DNA of 64,000 nt from Penium margaritaceum (Eukaryota > Streptophyta > Zygnematophyceae > Desmidiales > Peniaceae): assembly GCA_023375785.1 (NCBI GenBank), contig SZWC01000535.1, forward strand, positions 156,679 through 220,678, given 5' to 3'. Position numbers and translations under genes: made by a program. Positions 45,812-57,366 of the stretch are shown piece after piece (position 1 is the stretch's first letter; each line of letters opens with the position of its first letter). The notes beneath the pieces are model-generated. The model searched no databases. It had not been told where the DNA came from and saw nothing but the letters and a program-made list of their open reading frames with translations.

Positions 45812-46665
45812 AGCTGGAAATCCTAGGCAGCAGGTTGGGGCAGCAGCGTTGTTGATGCAGCGTGCGGGCTTCCACGCTCGTTGCTCAAGTCTGCTTCCCC
45901 CTCAGTCTGCTGCTCTAGAGTCTAAGTTTGGAAGCTCTGGGTTTATTTCTCAGAAACGCGCGCGCCAGTGTTAGTACCATAAAGCAGCTGAAAACTGAAA
46001 GTGACTGATTAGGAATGAAGAATGAGCAACAATGGGAGACCCCTCCAATTTCTAGCTCCCCCCCCACTAGTGTAGAACTTGTTACTCAGCTAACCAGCCA
46101 ATCAGAAAATAGTCCTAGACCTATTTTCTGGCAGGCAGGGTTTTCTCGGTGAGCCCTGCAAGACGCCCGACAGCCCAAAATCGTGGCGTCGTCCATTTTG
46201 CCTGAAAACTGGAGCATACCATAATATCGATGCTGCAAATGCAGTCGTGCGGTTCGAATCAGTTAGAAAAATAGCAGCAAACAGTTATGGCTACCCGAAC
46301 CCAGGCTGTGCCTACGACAGTCAGTGATGCCAAACAGGGCCACACAGCAGGAGACATGGAGCCTAGGCACAGCATGATGCTGCAGATGCAATGCCGCAAT
46401 CAGAAACAGCGCTGGGTGCTTGCAGACAGAATCTGCAGTGGCAGTGACCGCCGGCGACCCGACCGCCGAGGAGGCCTACCGATGGAGCTGAGCACATCGC
46501 CGGAGGGAGGAGGCTCCAGCAAACGGTGAGTGGGCCTCAGCGTGCGTCGGCTTCATGGAGCAACATTCCAGCAGCATCGAGTCTCGTCATCAGTCATCTG
46601 CACTCCGATGTACACAAGCCGAAAAGACACAACAGAGTACAATGAGAGATGCACGAAAACCAACA
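45812..46665 (-). repeat. Copia B 5' LTR (right)
   Basis: 854 bp. The element-strand ends are TGTTGG...CCAGCT, followed outward by the ATGCG target copy at 46666. Confidence 0.92.
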
Positions 46666-46670
46666 ATGCG

Positions 46671-46769
46671 CGAGGTGGGGCTTGCTCACCGGTCTAAGTC
46701 CTCGCTCCACCTAACCACACTACTATCGCTTACGTTCTAAGTGAGCTTGTAACAAAACCATGGTTTCTC
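46671..46769. other. Spacer between copia B and copia C
   Basis: About 100 bp of unique sequence ending in CCGCT, the target copy of copia C (46770-46774). Confidence 0.6.
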
Positions 46770-46774
46770 CCGCT

Positions 46775-47418
46775 TGAAAAGATGCAAGGAAGATTCCTAG
46801 CAACACTACCGTTGACCAGGCGTTAGTGCCTGATCAGACGGTGACGACAGTCACAAGTCATGCACGCAACGGCAAGGGTTTGGCTAGGGGACACAAGGCA
46901 AAGTGTCTGAATGCTTCGATAGCATTTGCAGAGAGAGTTGACAAATGCAAGGTCCATGGCATAAGTACCTGCCGCGGCACACGGCGGGTGTTGCACGCTG
47001 CAGTGCAAGATCTGTCCTAAAACCGGCCCAAAACCATTGTTTTGGCCGTAACTCTGCGCACACATGTCAGAACGCTACGCCGTCTGAACCTAGACGTGCA
47101 GAATCACAAGCCGGACGCTACGATTTGTCACATGCATGCATCCGGCATCGAACGGTGGATACACAATGCAAAAACATGCAAATCAGGCCCATGGCCAGTC
47201 CACCGATAAAATCCTGCGTGCTACAGAAAAACTGCAGGAGGTCCCGGGTAGCGTCCAGAGCTCTGGAACGGCCGTCGGTCAGCTCCAAGCTGGTAGTCCG
47301 CCACCGGACAACGCACCGGTACCGCCTGGGTCCGCATCAGGGATCTGCACGAGTATGGACACGGCCGAGTGGTCACAGTAAATTGTAGAGGTCGACAAGA
47401 ACGTCACAAATCACAACA
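46775..47418 (-). repeat. Copia C 3' LTR (left)
   Basis: 644 bp, from TGAAAAGATG to TCACAACA on the plus strand, bounded by CCGCT on the left and the polypurine tract on the right. Confidence 0.95.
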
Positions 47419-47432
47419 CTCCCCCATGACCC
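47419..47432 (-). other. Copia C polypurine tract
   Basis: The minus strand GGGTCATGGGGGAG abuts the 3' LTR; nearly the same as in copia B. Confidence 0.85.
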
Positions 47433-47481
47433 GATGGTACGCATGTCCATACACATGCAGCACTGAAATGAGTACAACAAC

Positions 47482-47966
47482 GCATGCAACGACGGAGTGA
47501 ATGGCCACCACAACACCCCACACTCAACCACTCTCAGGCAAGGGGCAAAGCCCGACAGAACGAATGGCCACCAGGAACTTTCCGCGTGCTAGTGCCTTCG
47601 TCAAGAAGTCAGCACGCTGCATGTCAGTGCCAACCCAAATGACGGAGATCACGTGTCGCTCCACCAAGTCACGCACAAAGTGATGCTCTACTGCAATGTG
47701 CTTTGTGCGAGCATGGAAGACACNGCGTGCAACGACGTAGTGAATGGCCACCACAACACCCCACACTCAACCACTCTCAGGCAAGGGGCAAAGCCCGACA
47801 GAACGAATGGCCACCAGGAACTTTCCGCGTGCTAGTGCCTTCGTCAAGAAGTCAGCACGCTGCATGTCAGTGCCAACCCAAATGACGGAGATCACGTGTC
47901 GCTCCACCAAGTCACGCACAAAGTGATGCTCTACTGCAATGTGCTTTGTGCGAGCATGGAAGACAC
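47482..47966. repeat. 242-bp duplicated block across an N (likely assembly artefact)
   Basis: Bases 47482-47723 and 47725-47966 are near-identical copies of the copia RNase H C-terminus, separated only by the N at 47724. The left copy stops exactly where the N stands, while the right copy continues into the rest of pol, as expected for an unmerged contig overlap. Confidence 0.85.
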
Positions 47967-50900
47967 CAGAGTTCTCTGCAATAGCAAGAGCACTCTGGTT
48001 GTCACAACGAAGCACAATGGCGGGTACTGACAGACCCAGCTCAAGGAACAGACGTTGCAGCCATACCGCCTCAGCTGCCCCTGCACCCAGAGCAACATAC
48101 TCTGCCTCTGATAAGCTACGTGCAATGCAGCCCTGCTTCCCGCTGCGCCAGGACACAGCGGTACCACCAAGCAGGAACACGTAACCGGTGCGACTACGTC
48201 CGTCTGGGCTCCAGGCCTAGTCGCTGTTGGTGTAGCCATCAAGGACCACCGAACACTGCCGGCGAAAGCAGAGTCCAAGGTACGGTGTGGAGACCACGTA
48301 CCGCACCACTCGCACAGCCGCATGAAGGGCTCTAGCACGTGGAGCCTGCGAAAAATGGGCAAGGAGGTTGACGGAAAATGCGATGTCCGGACGTGTGGTA
48401 GTGGCTAGGTACATCAGGGATCCGATGAGACGGAGGTACAAGGTCACATCCACTGTCTCCCCCAGCTGTGTGGGATCGTCCACCTTCAGGGCATCCTGCC
48501 CGTCGGGTGTGAGGGGTGTGGAAGCCATGGGCACTGCGCCGAGGAGATCGCTGAAGCGCTCCCCCACAACGCGTGCATATTGGGCCTGGTGCAGTAGCAG
48601 AGTACGACGTCTGCGGTCTCGTACGATCTCCATGCCAAGAAACACCGCTGTAGGACCAAGGTCCTTCATCCTGTAGGCAGTCTGGAGGAAGGCCTTGGCC
48701 TCCTTCACGGCCTCCAGTGAAGGAGACGCGATCAAAAGGTCGTCGACATAGACCAGGATGGCGGTGAACCGCTCAGGCGTCTGGCGGATGAAGAGAGAGG
48801 GATCTGCCTCGCTCTGTACATATCCCGCACGAGTCAGGGTGCCAGTGATCTCCTGGTTCCAACACCGAGGAGACTGCTTGAGGCCGTACAAGGACTTGCG
48901 CAAGCGCCAGACCTTGTCGCCATCCTCAAAACCGGGTGGCTGAGCCACGTAGATCTCCTCATCCAGAGAGCCATGGAGGAACGCATTGTTCACATCCATC
49001 TGGTGTAGTTCCCAGTCATGCTGAGCCACTACACCGAACAGAGCTCAAGCTGAGGTCATACGGCCGACAGGGGCAAAGGTGTCAGTGTAATCGATGCCCA
49101 GAATCTGAGAATACCCCTTGACGACCAAGCGAGCCTTGTGGCGTTCCAGTGAGCCATCTGGCTTCACATTCTTCCGAAAGACCCACTTGACCTGAATAGC
49201 CTTTCTTCCAGGTGGAAGGTCGACTAGCTCGTAAACTCCGTGCTCTCGGATGGCGCGAAGCTCATCCTCGCAGGCAGCACGCCAAGCGTCAGCATCCTGT
49301 GATGAGAGAGCTTCCCTCAGTGTGCCCGGGTCAGGCGCCAAAGCGGGAGAGCTCTGCGTGGCAAGAGCACACGCCTCAATGCTAGGTCCGATGACCACAA
49401 GATCGGCTGCTGTATCACAAGCGATGTGGAACTCGCGAGTGACAAGGTCGTGCCCTATTGGACACGCTGGGTGTACCTCTGTGTGCTCAGTGCAGACACT
49501 CAGGCCTAGGGCCTTTGTGCCGGGGTCACCACTCGCGACGCTGCGAGTGGAGCGCCTGGGTGCAGGACCAGATGCTCGCTGAGCTCTGGAGTCCAATGGT
49601 CGAAGACGACCGCCAGGCTCACGGGAGTAACCTGGGCTCGAGGGGCGCACCTCAGGCTCAGGAACGGGCACAGTCACAACCGGGGAGGGCTGAGCCAAGG
49701 GAGCTGGTGATGTCATGCGAGGAGAAGCGTGTGTGGGAGACACGGGACTCGGTGTGGCAGTAGGGACAGATGAGGCAGGACCACACACAGAGGCAGGAGT
49801 GCCGGCGGACACAGGAGTAAGCACAGGTGTAGGATCATGGGTACCAGAGGGAGGTGAAGGAACCGGGGTAGAAACCGGTGGTGCTGGAGAGGTCTCTGGG
49901 CCGACAGCGATGATGGCTGGGTCATCAAGAGCCGGAGACCGTGAAGTGGAGGGAGCTCGAACGGGCACATCAGCCTGAAGAGGGGTGCTCGCAGGCGAAG
50001 ACTCCCCCATCCGGTGAGAAACCTCACACGTAGGGACGTGCGTGACAGACAGCGACGTAATCGACGTCAGATCATAGTAGGTGAGGGACTCAAAGAAGAG
50101 CGCGTCGCGTGACTCAACAATGCGACGACGGGTAAGGTCCCAAAATCGCCAGGCCTTCGATCGCGGGGATATACCGACGAAGGCACACAAGCGACCCCGC
50201 GGTGAGACCTTGGACCCCTGCTCGTCCTCGGTGTACCACACGGAAGCCAAGGACCCCCAGACGCGAGCGAGACGAAGGTCAGCACGATGGCCGAACCAGA
50301 GCTCATACGGTGTGACGTGGTCCGGAAGAGGACCGTGCGGGAGGCGGTTCCAGACCCAAGTCATGTAGGCAAGGCCCTCAAAAGCGAAGGACTCTGGGAG
50401 ACCGCACTCAGACCGCATAGCGCGAACTGCATCCTCCATGGTGTAGCTCCAACGCTCAGAAACACCATTCTGCTGAGGAGTAGCAGGAGCGGAGACCTGG
50501 TGAAAAATCCCGTGCTCAGCGAAGAAGCTATCCATCTCGCTTAGAAACTCGCCGCCACGATCCGATCGAAAAGTGTGCAGCGTGTGGCGGGACTGACGCT
50601 CAGCCATCACTAGCCAGAGGCGAACCACGAGAGCGGCGTCACTCTTCTGGCACAGGCTGTAGACCCACCGCATCCGGGTGAAGTCATCAGTCAGAGTCAG
50701 GACGTATCGACCCTTATCGGACATAGACTCGATAGAAAGAGGACCAAGAAGGTCCGAATGGACTAGCTCAAGAGGGCGAAGTGCGCGAGATCGTGAGTCA
50801 GGGTAGGTGCAGCGATGCATCTTACCTTGGGCGCAGAAAAGACAGTCGGTCTTGGGCGGCTTCTCGAAAGAAGCCGCATCAAGACCGAGAGTGGGCTGTG

Positions 50901-52806
50901 TCCGAATGAGCTTCGATACAGTGTCGGAGCCCACATGACACAGACGGCGATGAAGCAATCGCTTGTGCTCAAGAGACAAAACACCAGTGACAAAAACACG
51001 AGCTGAACGGGAAGGGGAGCAAGGAGCAGAAGTCCGGGAAACATGGTACAGGTCATCCACAACAGAGGCACGCAGAACAATGCTGCGAGGGTCAATGGCA
51101 GTCACAGTCGCGGACTCGGCAGTGTGCTCCACAGAGAGTCCCATCAGTATACAAGCACGTACAAAAAGCAAACTGAGCTCAAGGTCAGGCACAAACAGCA
51201 CCTCGAAGCACACGACCCCAACACCCTGGACTGGCAAGGACTGACCAGAGCCAGTGCGAACGGGACTAACAGACGCAACAGGGCCGAGAACAACGAAGTC
51301 ACTACGACGACACGTCATGTGATGAGTTGCACCTGAATCGATGATCCAAGTGCCACCGGCATCACGACTGGAGGACGTCACTGTACAACGGGCAATGGAA
51401 CACTCGGCCTCAGACGGACGCTGAGCAGCAGGTGGGGAGAAACGACGAAGGGCACAAAGGTGGGACTCATGAATCCAATCTATACAGTCAGGCCCATCAT
51501 CATCACATGCCGACTGTGCCCCCCCACACGAGTCATCCCGAGCCACATGGACAGACGGATCGACAGTGAGTGAATCACTTGGCTGTGACAACACACTCGC
51601 ACCTCCCTGAAAGCGGAGCGCCAGAAGGTGGCAAAGCTCGGCGATGGTGCGGTCGCGTGGGTCCGGATCACTGCTACTCGCCGGTGGGGAAGCAGGAACA
51701 GCTGCAGTCGTGGCTGCCACGCATCCCGAGGAAGTCGAGGCTGACGTGCTGGACGCGGAACGGAGAGCGTGTGCCGCCTGGAGCCCACGAGTAATCCGCG
51801 CCCAGTCGAGCGGCTGTTGGCACTCGGTGTAGCGATGGGCGCCGCCACAGTTGTAGCAGTGAACGGAACGCCCACTGCTACCACTGGAAGACGACTGCTG
51901 CTGTGACTGCTGCTGACCTGGTCCCCGCTTCCCCTTCATCTTCTTCCCCTGAGCTGCTGCTGCAACACCCTGTGTCTGAGTGGGTGTGAGCGGGGCCGAA
52001 GAGGAGGAGGAAGACGAGGACGTGATGGACGATGAAGAAGGAGACTGTAGGAGGGATGATGGTGGTGATGCGATGACTGCTGCAGCAAGGGCAGTCTCCT
52101 GATGGGCCACGGCTGCCTCGCGGGCTGAAGTCACCTGGAGGAAAAGCTGATGCGCCCAAGGGAGAAGCTGCAGAGTGGCTGAGAAAGGCTTGAGGATGGC
52201 GTCGCTGTACCGTGTGAAGATGTAAGTATACTCAAAGCGAACTCCGAGCATCATCGTACGGAGCGCCCACAGCTGTGTGCCTCCGGAGGTCCCAAGACGC
52301 GTGTAGATGCGCATGGCGCGTCGCCAGTAATCGGCTGCAGGCTCTCTAGGCCCCTGACGGAGAGAGTGGAAGGCACGAATGTGTGCTGCTCGGGTGGCGT
52401 GCGTCTCTGTGGCCAGCAGGGATAGGGCCAGATCCCAACCTCCGCGTGGCTCGGCGCCGGTGCCTGTGCCAGGCTCGCCAAGGAAAGGTCGGAAGTCGAC
52501 GACGGTCTTGCGTGGCATGGCGTAGAGGAGGCCGCGCATCACCCTGGCTGCTGTCAGCACCTGTGCTGGGTCTATAGACAGATACTGGCTGTGGTAGTAG
52601 GGCCACACGCCCTCTAAAGTGGCCCAAACCTGAAAGAGGATCTCCCAGCAGTCGAAGCCGTCCTCAATGATGTACCGTGGGGGTGGTGTCTCAAAGTCCT
52701 TGGGTTGCTGCTCCGTGTGGAGGGCGACCGCAGGCTGAGGAGAACGAGAGACGGGGAAGACTCCCGGAAGTGGATAGTCTCCGGGATAGTCGGGTGACGG
52801 TCGCAT
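47767..52806 (-). pseudogene. Copia C gag (C-terminal part)-pol, nearly intact
   Basis: A 1253-codon frame from 52806 contains the gag capsid region, the knuckle CYNCGGAHRYTEC (C-x2-C-x3-H-x4-C), protease IIDSGATHHM (about 51330), integrase (HRRLCHVG, CLFCAQGKMHRCTY, LVHSDLLGPLS, RSDRGGEF, TPQQNGVSERW) and RT to APVGRMTSA. It then meets a TGA at about 49044. The frame continues at 49029-48217 with QMDVNNAFLHGS, VYVDDLLIAS and YLRLIGSLMYLATTTRPDIAFS. A TAG follows near 48214, then RNase H ([39 protein letters not shown]) ends at 47767. Only two point stops are seen, so it is young. Confidence 0.9.
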
Positions 52807-52843
52807 CGTAGGAATCCCAGTAGATCTGGTCTCCGTCTGCAGC

Positions 52844-53767
52844 TGTGAACCGAGGGGCGCCCGGCGTGACGGTCACACACCGAGCCCTTGGGATAAACCT
52901 CCCAACCTTCGACCCCTTGGTGTGTGGGCCAGCCCTTGAGACGTCGCACAACCCTCTCCTAGCAGCAAGACCACTGCTAGTGACCGAGGTTCCCGTCGTG
53001 CGACTCTCCCGGTGGCGTTTGCACCAAGGTGCGCTACGGAAGACTTGTAGGATCGAATGGACGTGTGTGAAGCAATGCTTGGAACACAAGTAGAGTTGGG
53101 CAAGGAATGAATCCTTAGACTTGATAGATCGGTACAAGGCAATGTACAAAGTCTCTGGGTAAGATTGGCATGCCTAGAACACCCCTAGGCTTCCTTATGT
53201 ACCAGTCCCTATGAGCCAGCCGAAAGCTACTCAGTGCCTCGAAGCCCTCTATCGAGGCGCAATCATGCAAATAACACATGCATCATGTAGTACGTGTCAC
53301 GGGCTTTCCAATGTACCAAAGAATGCCTCAATCCGTGAAGAAACGGCTAAGTTATGGCTGTTTGAGTGCTCCACGTGTGACGGCCGCTGGCAACACAGCC
53401 AGCGGTGGTCACGGCCGCCCGAAGCGCCCTTGCTTGCGAATGCAGCTCCAGCCACCATCCCGAAGCACCCATGGGCCCCAATGAACCTTGCCTCATTGGC
53501 TAAGCGTCCATCCAGGGGCACTTCGGCTGCAGTGGGCGAGAAAGTCGCTCCGCCGTGCTCGGGGTCGAACCGGTACGTCTCCTGTTTTCTGGAGGTGTGC
53601 CTCCCACTTTTGCACGGCCGTATCTTTCTCGTCCCTGCACCGAATGACCCGGTTCTTGGGTCGATTTCGCACGGTTTTTCACGTAGAATACAATGGGAGC
53701 ATCAAAGCATGCATCTGACCTCAGCATGATGACGTAATCACCGCCTTGACCGGCGGCTCCCATAACA
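52844..53767 (-). repeat. Ty3-2 3' LTR (left)
   Basis: 924 bp with ends TGTGAACC and CATAACA on the plus strand; the internal side is marked by the polypurine tract 53768-53784. Confidence 0.95.
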
Positions 53768-53784
53768 TCACCCCCCCTCCGAGG
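53768..53784 (-). other. Ty3-2 polypurine tract
   Basis: The minus strand GAGGGGGGTGA abuts the 3' LTR, as in Ty3-1. Confidence 0.8.
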
Positions 53785-56700
53785 GCGCACCGTCCCGGTG
53801 CGCTCCTGGTACGCTCGGAGGACCCTGTTGACAGCACCGCCCCTGTGGAAATCGGCTTCGGGGACCCAGCAGTTGTGCTCAGGCCCATAGCCGAGCCATT
53901 GCACCAGGTACTGCCACTCGTTACCGCGCCGACGGTGCCCGAGAATCTTCTCCACCACATACTCCTCTTCCCCCTCCACTAGGACCGGTGGGGGAGGGGC
54001 CTGTCCCCGCGCCGCGAACTGTGCATCCGGCTCCTTGTAGGCCTTGAGAAGAGAAGCGTGGAACACAGGATGGATGCCATAGTGGTCCGGCAGCTCCAAC
54101 TCGTAGCTCACCGCGGACCGCTTCTCCTTGACCGGAAAAGGGCCCACCCACCGGGGCTTGAGCTTGTCGCTGCCCACCCCCGCCAGCTGCAGGTTCCGCG
54201 AGCTCAGCAGCACCTGTTGTCCCACTGAGAACTCCTCGGCTGTCCGGTGCTTGTCCGCTTGCCGCTTCATCTGCTGTTGTGCCTTGTGTAGCGCCTCGCG
54301 TACACCGCGCCACACCTCTGTGAAGTCACTTGTAAACTGGTGCACCGCGAGTAGGTCTGACCCTGTTGCCATGTCTGAGGGACATGCAGGCTGCACCCCA
54401 TACACTACCTCAAAGGGAGACCGCAACGTAGAGGCATGCACTGCTGAGTTGTAGGCAAACTCAGCCACCGGGAGCTTGCATTCCCATCCCTCACCATCCG
54501 GTTCCAAGATCCCCCGCAGTAGCTGCTCCATGGTCTGATTGGTGCGCTCAGTTTGTCCATCCGTTTGGGGATGGTAGGCCGATGAAAGAGCCACACAGGT
54601 GCCCAGCTTCTTGAAGAGTTCCTCCCAAAACTGGGAGGTGAAGCGCGGGTCGCGGTCGGAGACCATGCACTTCGGCACCCCGTGCAGTTTGATGACGTGT
54701 TGCAAGAGGAGTTGAGTCGTCTCTGCTGCCGTGACCTTCTACGCACATGGAATAAAGTGCGCCATTTTGCTGAACCGGTCCACCACCACCAGCACCATGG
54801 TGTTGCCTGTTGTATTCCGTGGAAGACCCCCCACAAAATCAAGTGAGATGTCCGTCCACGGACGTTCCGGCACCGGTAGCGGCTGCAGCTCCCCTGGCGC
54901 CCGTGCCCTCCGCGACTTGATTCGTTGGCACGTGTCACAGCTGCTCACGTACTCCTTGCAATCTGCTCCCATCGTCGCCCACCAATATTGGCGCGCAAGC
55001 GTCTTGAAGGTCTTGTCGTGGCCAAAATGACCACTATAGTGCGAGTCGTATGCCTCCTCCAGCAACGCCTGTCGCAAAGACGCACTCCGCGGCACCACAA
55101 TCTGGTTCCCCTTCTCACGCCGCCAATACTGGCCGTCCCACTTGCACCCCTTCACCGTACTTCCGGCAAAGTCCTCGTCCTCCGCATACCCGTGTGCAAA
55201 CAGGCTGCGGATGATTGGAGATCCCGCCAGCACCGTGATCGCATGCACGCCCAAGTCCGGGCGACGCAAAAGCGGGTCCGCTGGGTTGATCCTTCCTGGT
55301 TTGTACTGGATCTCGTAGTCGAAGCCACCCTCCAGTAGCTCCATCCACCGTGCTTGACGACGACTCAGGTTCGGCTACGACTTGAGGTACTTGAGCGCGT
55401 AGTGGTCCGTGTGCACCACACACCGCCGCGCCTCAAGGTAGTACCTCCATTGCTTGAAGGCCTGGACCACCGCGAGCATCTCCTTCTCGTGGATCGGGTA
55501 GTTTAGCTCAGCCCCTTTCAGCTTCTTGGAGTAGTACGCGAGGGGCTGCAATCCCTTCCCTTGGTCGTGCATCAGCACCCCGTCGATCGCATAGTCGCTT
55601 GCGTCTGTCGCCAACACGTACTCCTTGCTCGTGTCCGGATGCACCAACACCGGGGCTTGACACATGGCAGCCTTCATTGCACCGAAGGCTTGCCCCTCCT
55701 TTGCACCCCACTCCCATTGGCACCCCTTCTTGAGCAATTCTGTCATTGGTGCTCCCATTGCCGCGTGCCCCCGGATAAACCTCCGGTAGTAGGTCGTAAA
55801 CTCCAGAAAAACCTAGATGTCACTCACGCACGCCGGCTCTGGTCACTCCTTCACTGCTTCCACCTTTTTTGGGTCCATGCGGATTCCCCTCCCGCTGACA
55901 ATGTGCCCGAGGAACTCCACCTCCTGCTTGGAGAATTCACACTTGCTGAGCTTGGCAAACAGTTGCTCCTTTCTCAGTACTTCCATCACCGTCCGCAGGT
56001 GCTCTTGGTGCTCCTCCATCGTCCGCGAGTAGACAAGGATGTCGTCGAGGAAGACGACCACGAACTGGTCCAAGTAGGGGTGGAACACCCGGTTCATCAA
56101 CTCCATGAACGTAGCAGGAGCATTCGTTAGCCCAAAAGGCATCACGAGATACTCAAAGTGTCCATAGCGCGTCCGAAACGCGGTTTTTTCCACATCCTCC
56201 TCCGCAATGCGGATTTGGTGATACCCCGACCTCAGGTCCAGTTTGCTGAAGACACGCGCGCCTCGAAGCTGGTCGAACAACTCCTCGGCCTGTGGCAACG
56301 GGTAGCGATTCTTCACCGTGATGTTGTTGAGCGCCCGGTAGTCCACGCACATCCGCAGCTCTCCTGATTTCTTCTTGACAAACAGTACCGGCGGCGCATA
56401 TGGAGACACCGATGGCCAAATGAAGCCTTGGTCCACCAACTCCCCCAACTGCTTCTTGAGCTCCGCAAGCTCCGTGTCACTCATGCGGTTGTAAGACCGC
56501 ACTGTTGGTGACGACCCTGGTACCACCTCGATTTTGTGGTCAATGTCGCGTTGTGGTGGCAGCCCCTTCGGTAACTCCTCTGGAAAAACGTCCCCGAACT
56601 CCCTGAGCACCTCCCCAACACCGGGAGGCAACTCTGGAGCTCCTGCGCCTTCCCCCGGCTGCCCCTCCGCTGCTTCGACCACTGCAATCTGCTGCTCTGC

Positions 56701-57366
56701 TGCTTGTTGTGGACGCACCCATGCCAAGTAAACCTGGCCACCCTTGCGCTCGCACCGCTTTAGATGCTGCAAGTTGATGACGCGCAGCTGCTTCCCCGCT
56801 TCCGCCACTTCCGACTCCTTCCCCTCACCCCGCCACAAAGGCAAAGTGATATTTTTCCCGCCCGCTTTCACGACCACCCGGTTGCACCTCCAATCCACCT
56901 CCGGATTCCAGGCGTGCAACCAATCCCGGCCGATCAAACAGTCGTAAAAATCCATAGGGCAAGTGTGGAACTCCATGTCACACACCAACTCTCTCATACG
57001 GACTTTGTGCTTGACGAGAGGCCTGCCGCACTCCACCACTCCGGACACCTGCCGCGCCTTGGCCGACGTGCACGGCTGCCGTGCGAGCTCCAACCTCGTC
57101 GCCAACCTGTCGTTGAAGAAGCTATGACTCGCGCCGCCGTCTAGCAGCCCACGTAGCTTCCTCCGGCCCTTGAAACTCCCCTCCGGAATCTCAAGAACCA
57201 GCTCCAGGATGATCCCTGGAAACTGCCGGGTCTCACCTTCATTCCGCAACAACACTTGAGGCAGCTCCTTAATTGGCAAAAGCCTTTCAGGGCTGGTGCT
57301 GTCCCTTGCGGACGAAAGACTTGCAGCAGTAGGTCGTCCCCTCCTCACTGCTGCTGCCCGTTTCCC
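53785..57366 (-). pseudogene. Ty3-2 pol: protease, RT, RNase H, integrase, chromodomain
   Basis: The first frame (to 55843) holds the protease [11 protein letters not shown], and RT with [33 protein letters not shown] and [13 protein letters not shown] replaces TGG at about 55843, and TAG replaces CAG at 55813-55815. RNase H (ATDASDYAIDGVL, HEKEMLAVVQAFKQW) ends at a CAG-to-TAG stop at 55375-55377. Integrase zinc region and core follow (HYSGHFGHDKTF, CDTCQRIKSRR, DISLDFVGGLP), a GAG-to-TAG stop at 54739, then HPQTDGQTERTNQTMEQLL and a full chromodomain (YVVEKILGHRRRGNEWQYLV). This frame remains open into the LTR as far as 53500. Confidence 0.9.

Larger units (their letters stand above)
38773..46665 (-). 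mobile_element. Copia B: Ty1/copia element with internal deletion
   Basis: LTRs lie at 38773-39577 (805 bp) and 45812-46665 (854 bp), with the target duplication ATGCG at 38768-38772 and 46666-46670. A perfect initiator tRNA-Met primer-binding site adjoins the right LTR, and a polypurine tract adjoins the left. The element contains a CTG-rich leader, gag and pol, but most of RT's end and RNase H is deleted. It is better preserved than copia A. Confidence 0.93.

Noticed and set aside
46250-46265. tRNA T-loop-like GGTTCGAATC
   Set aside because: It is part of the LTR of copia B; no acceptor or anticodon stems surround it and sister LTRs read GGTCAGAATC.
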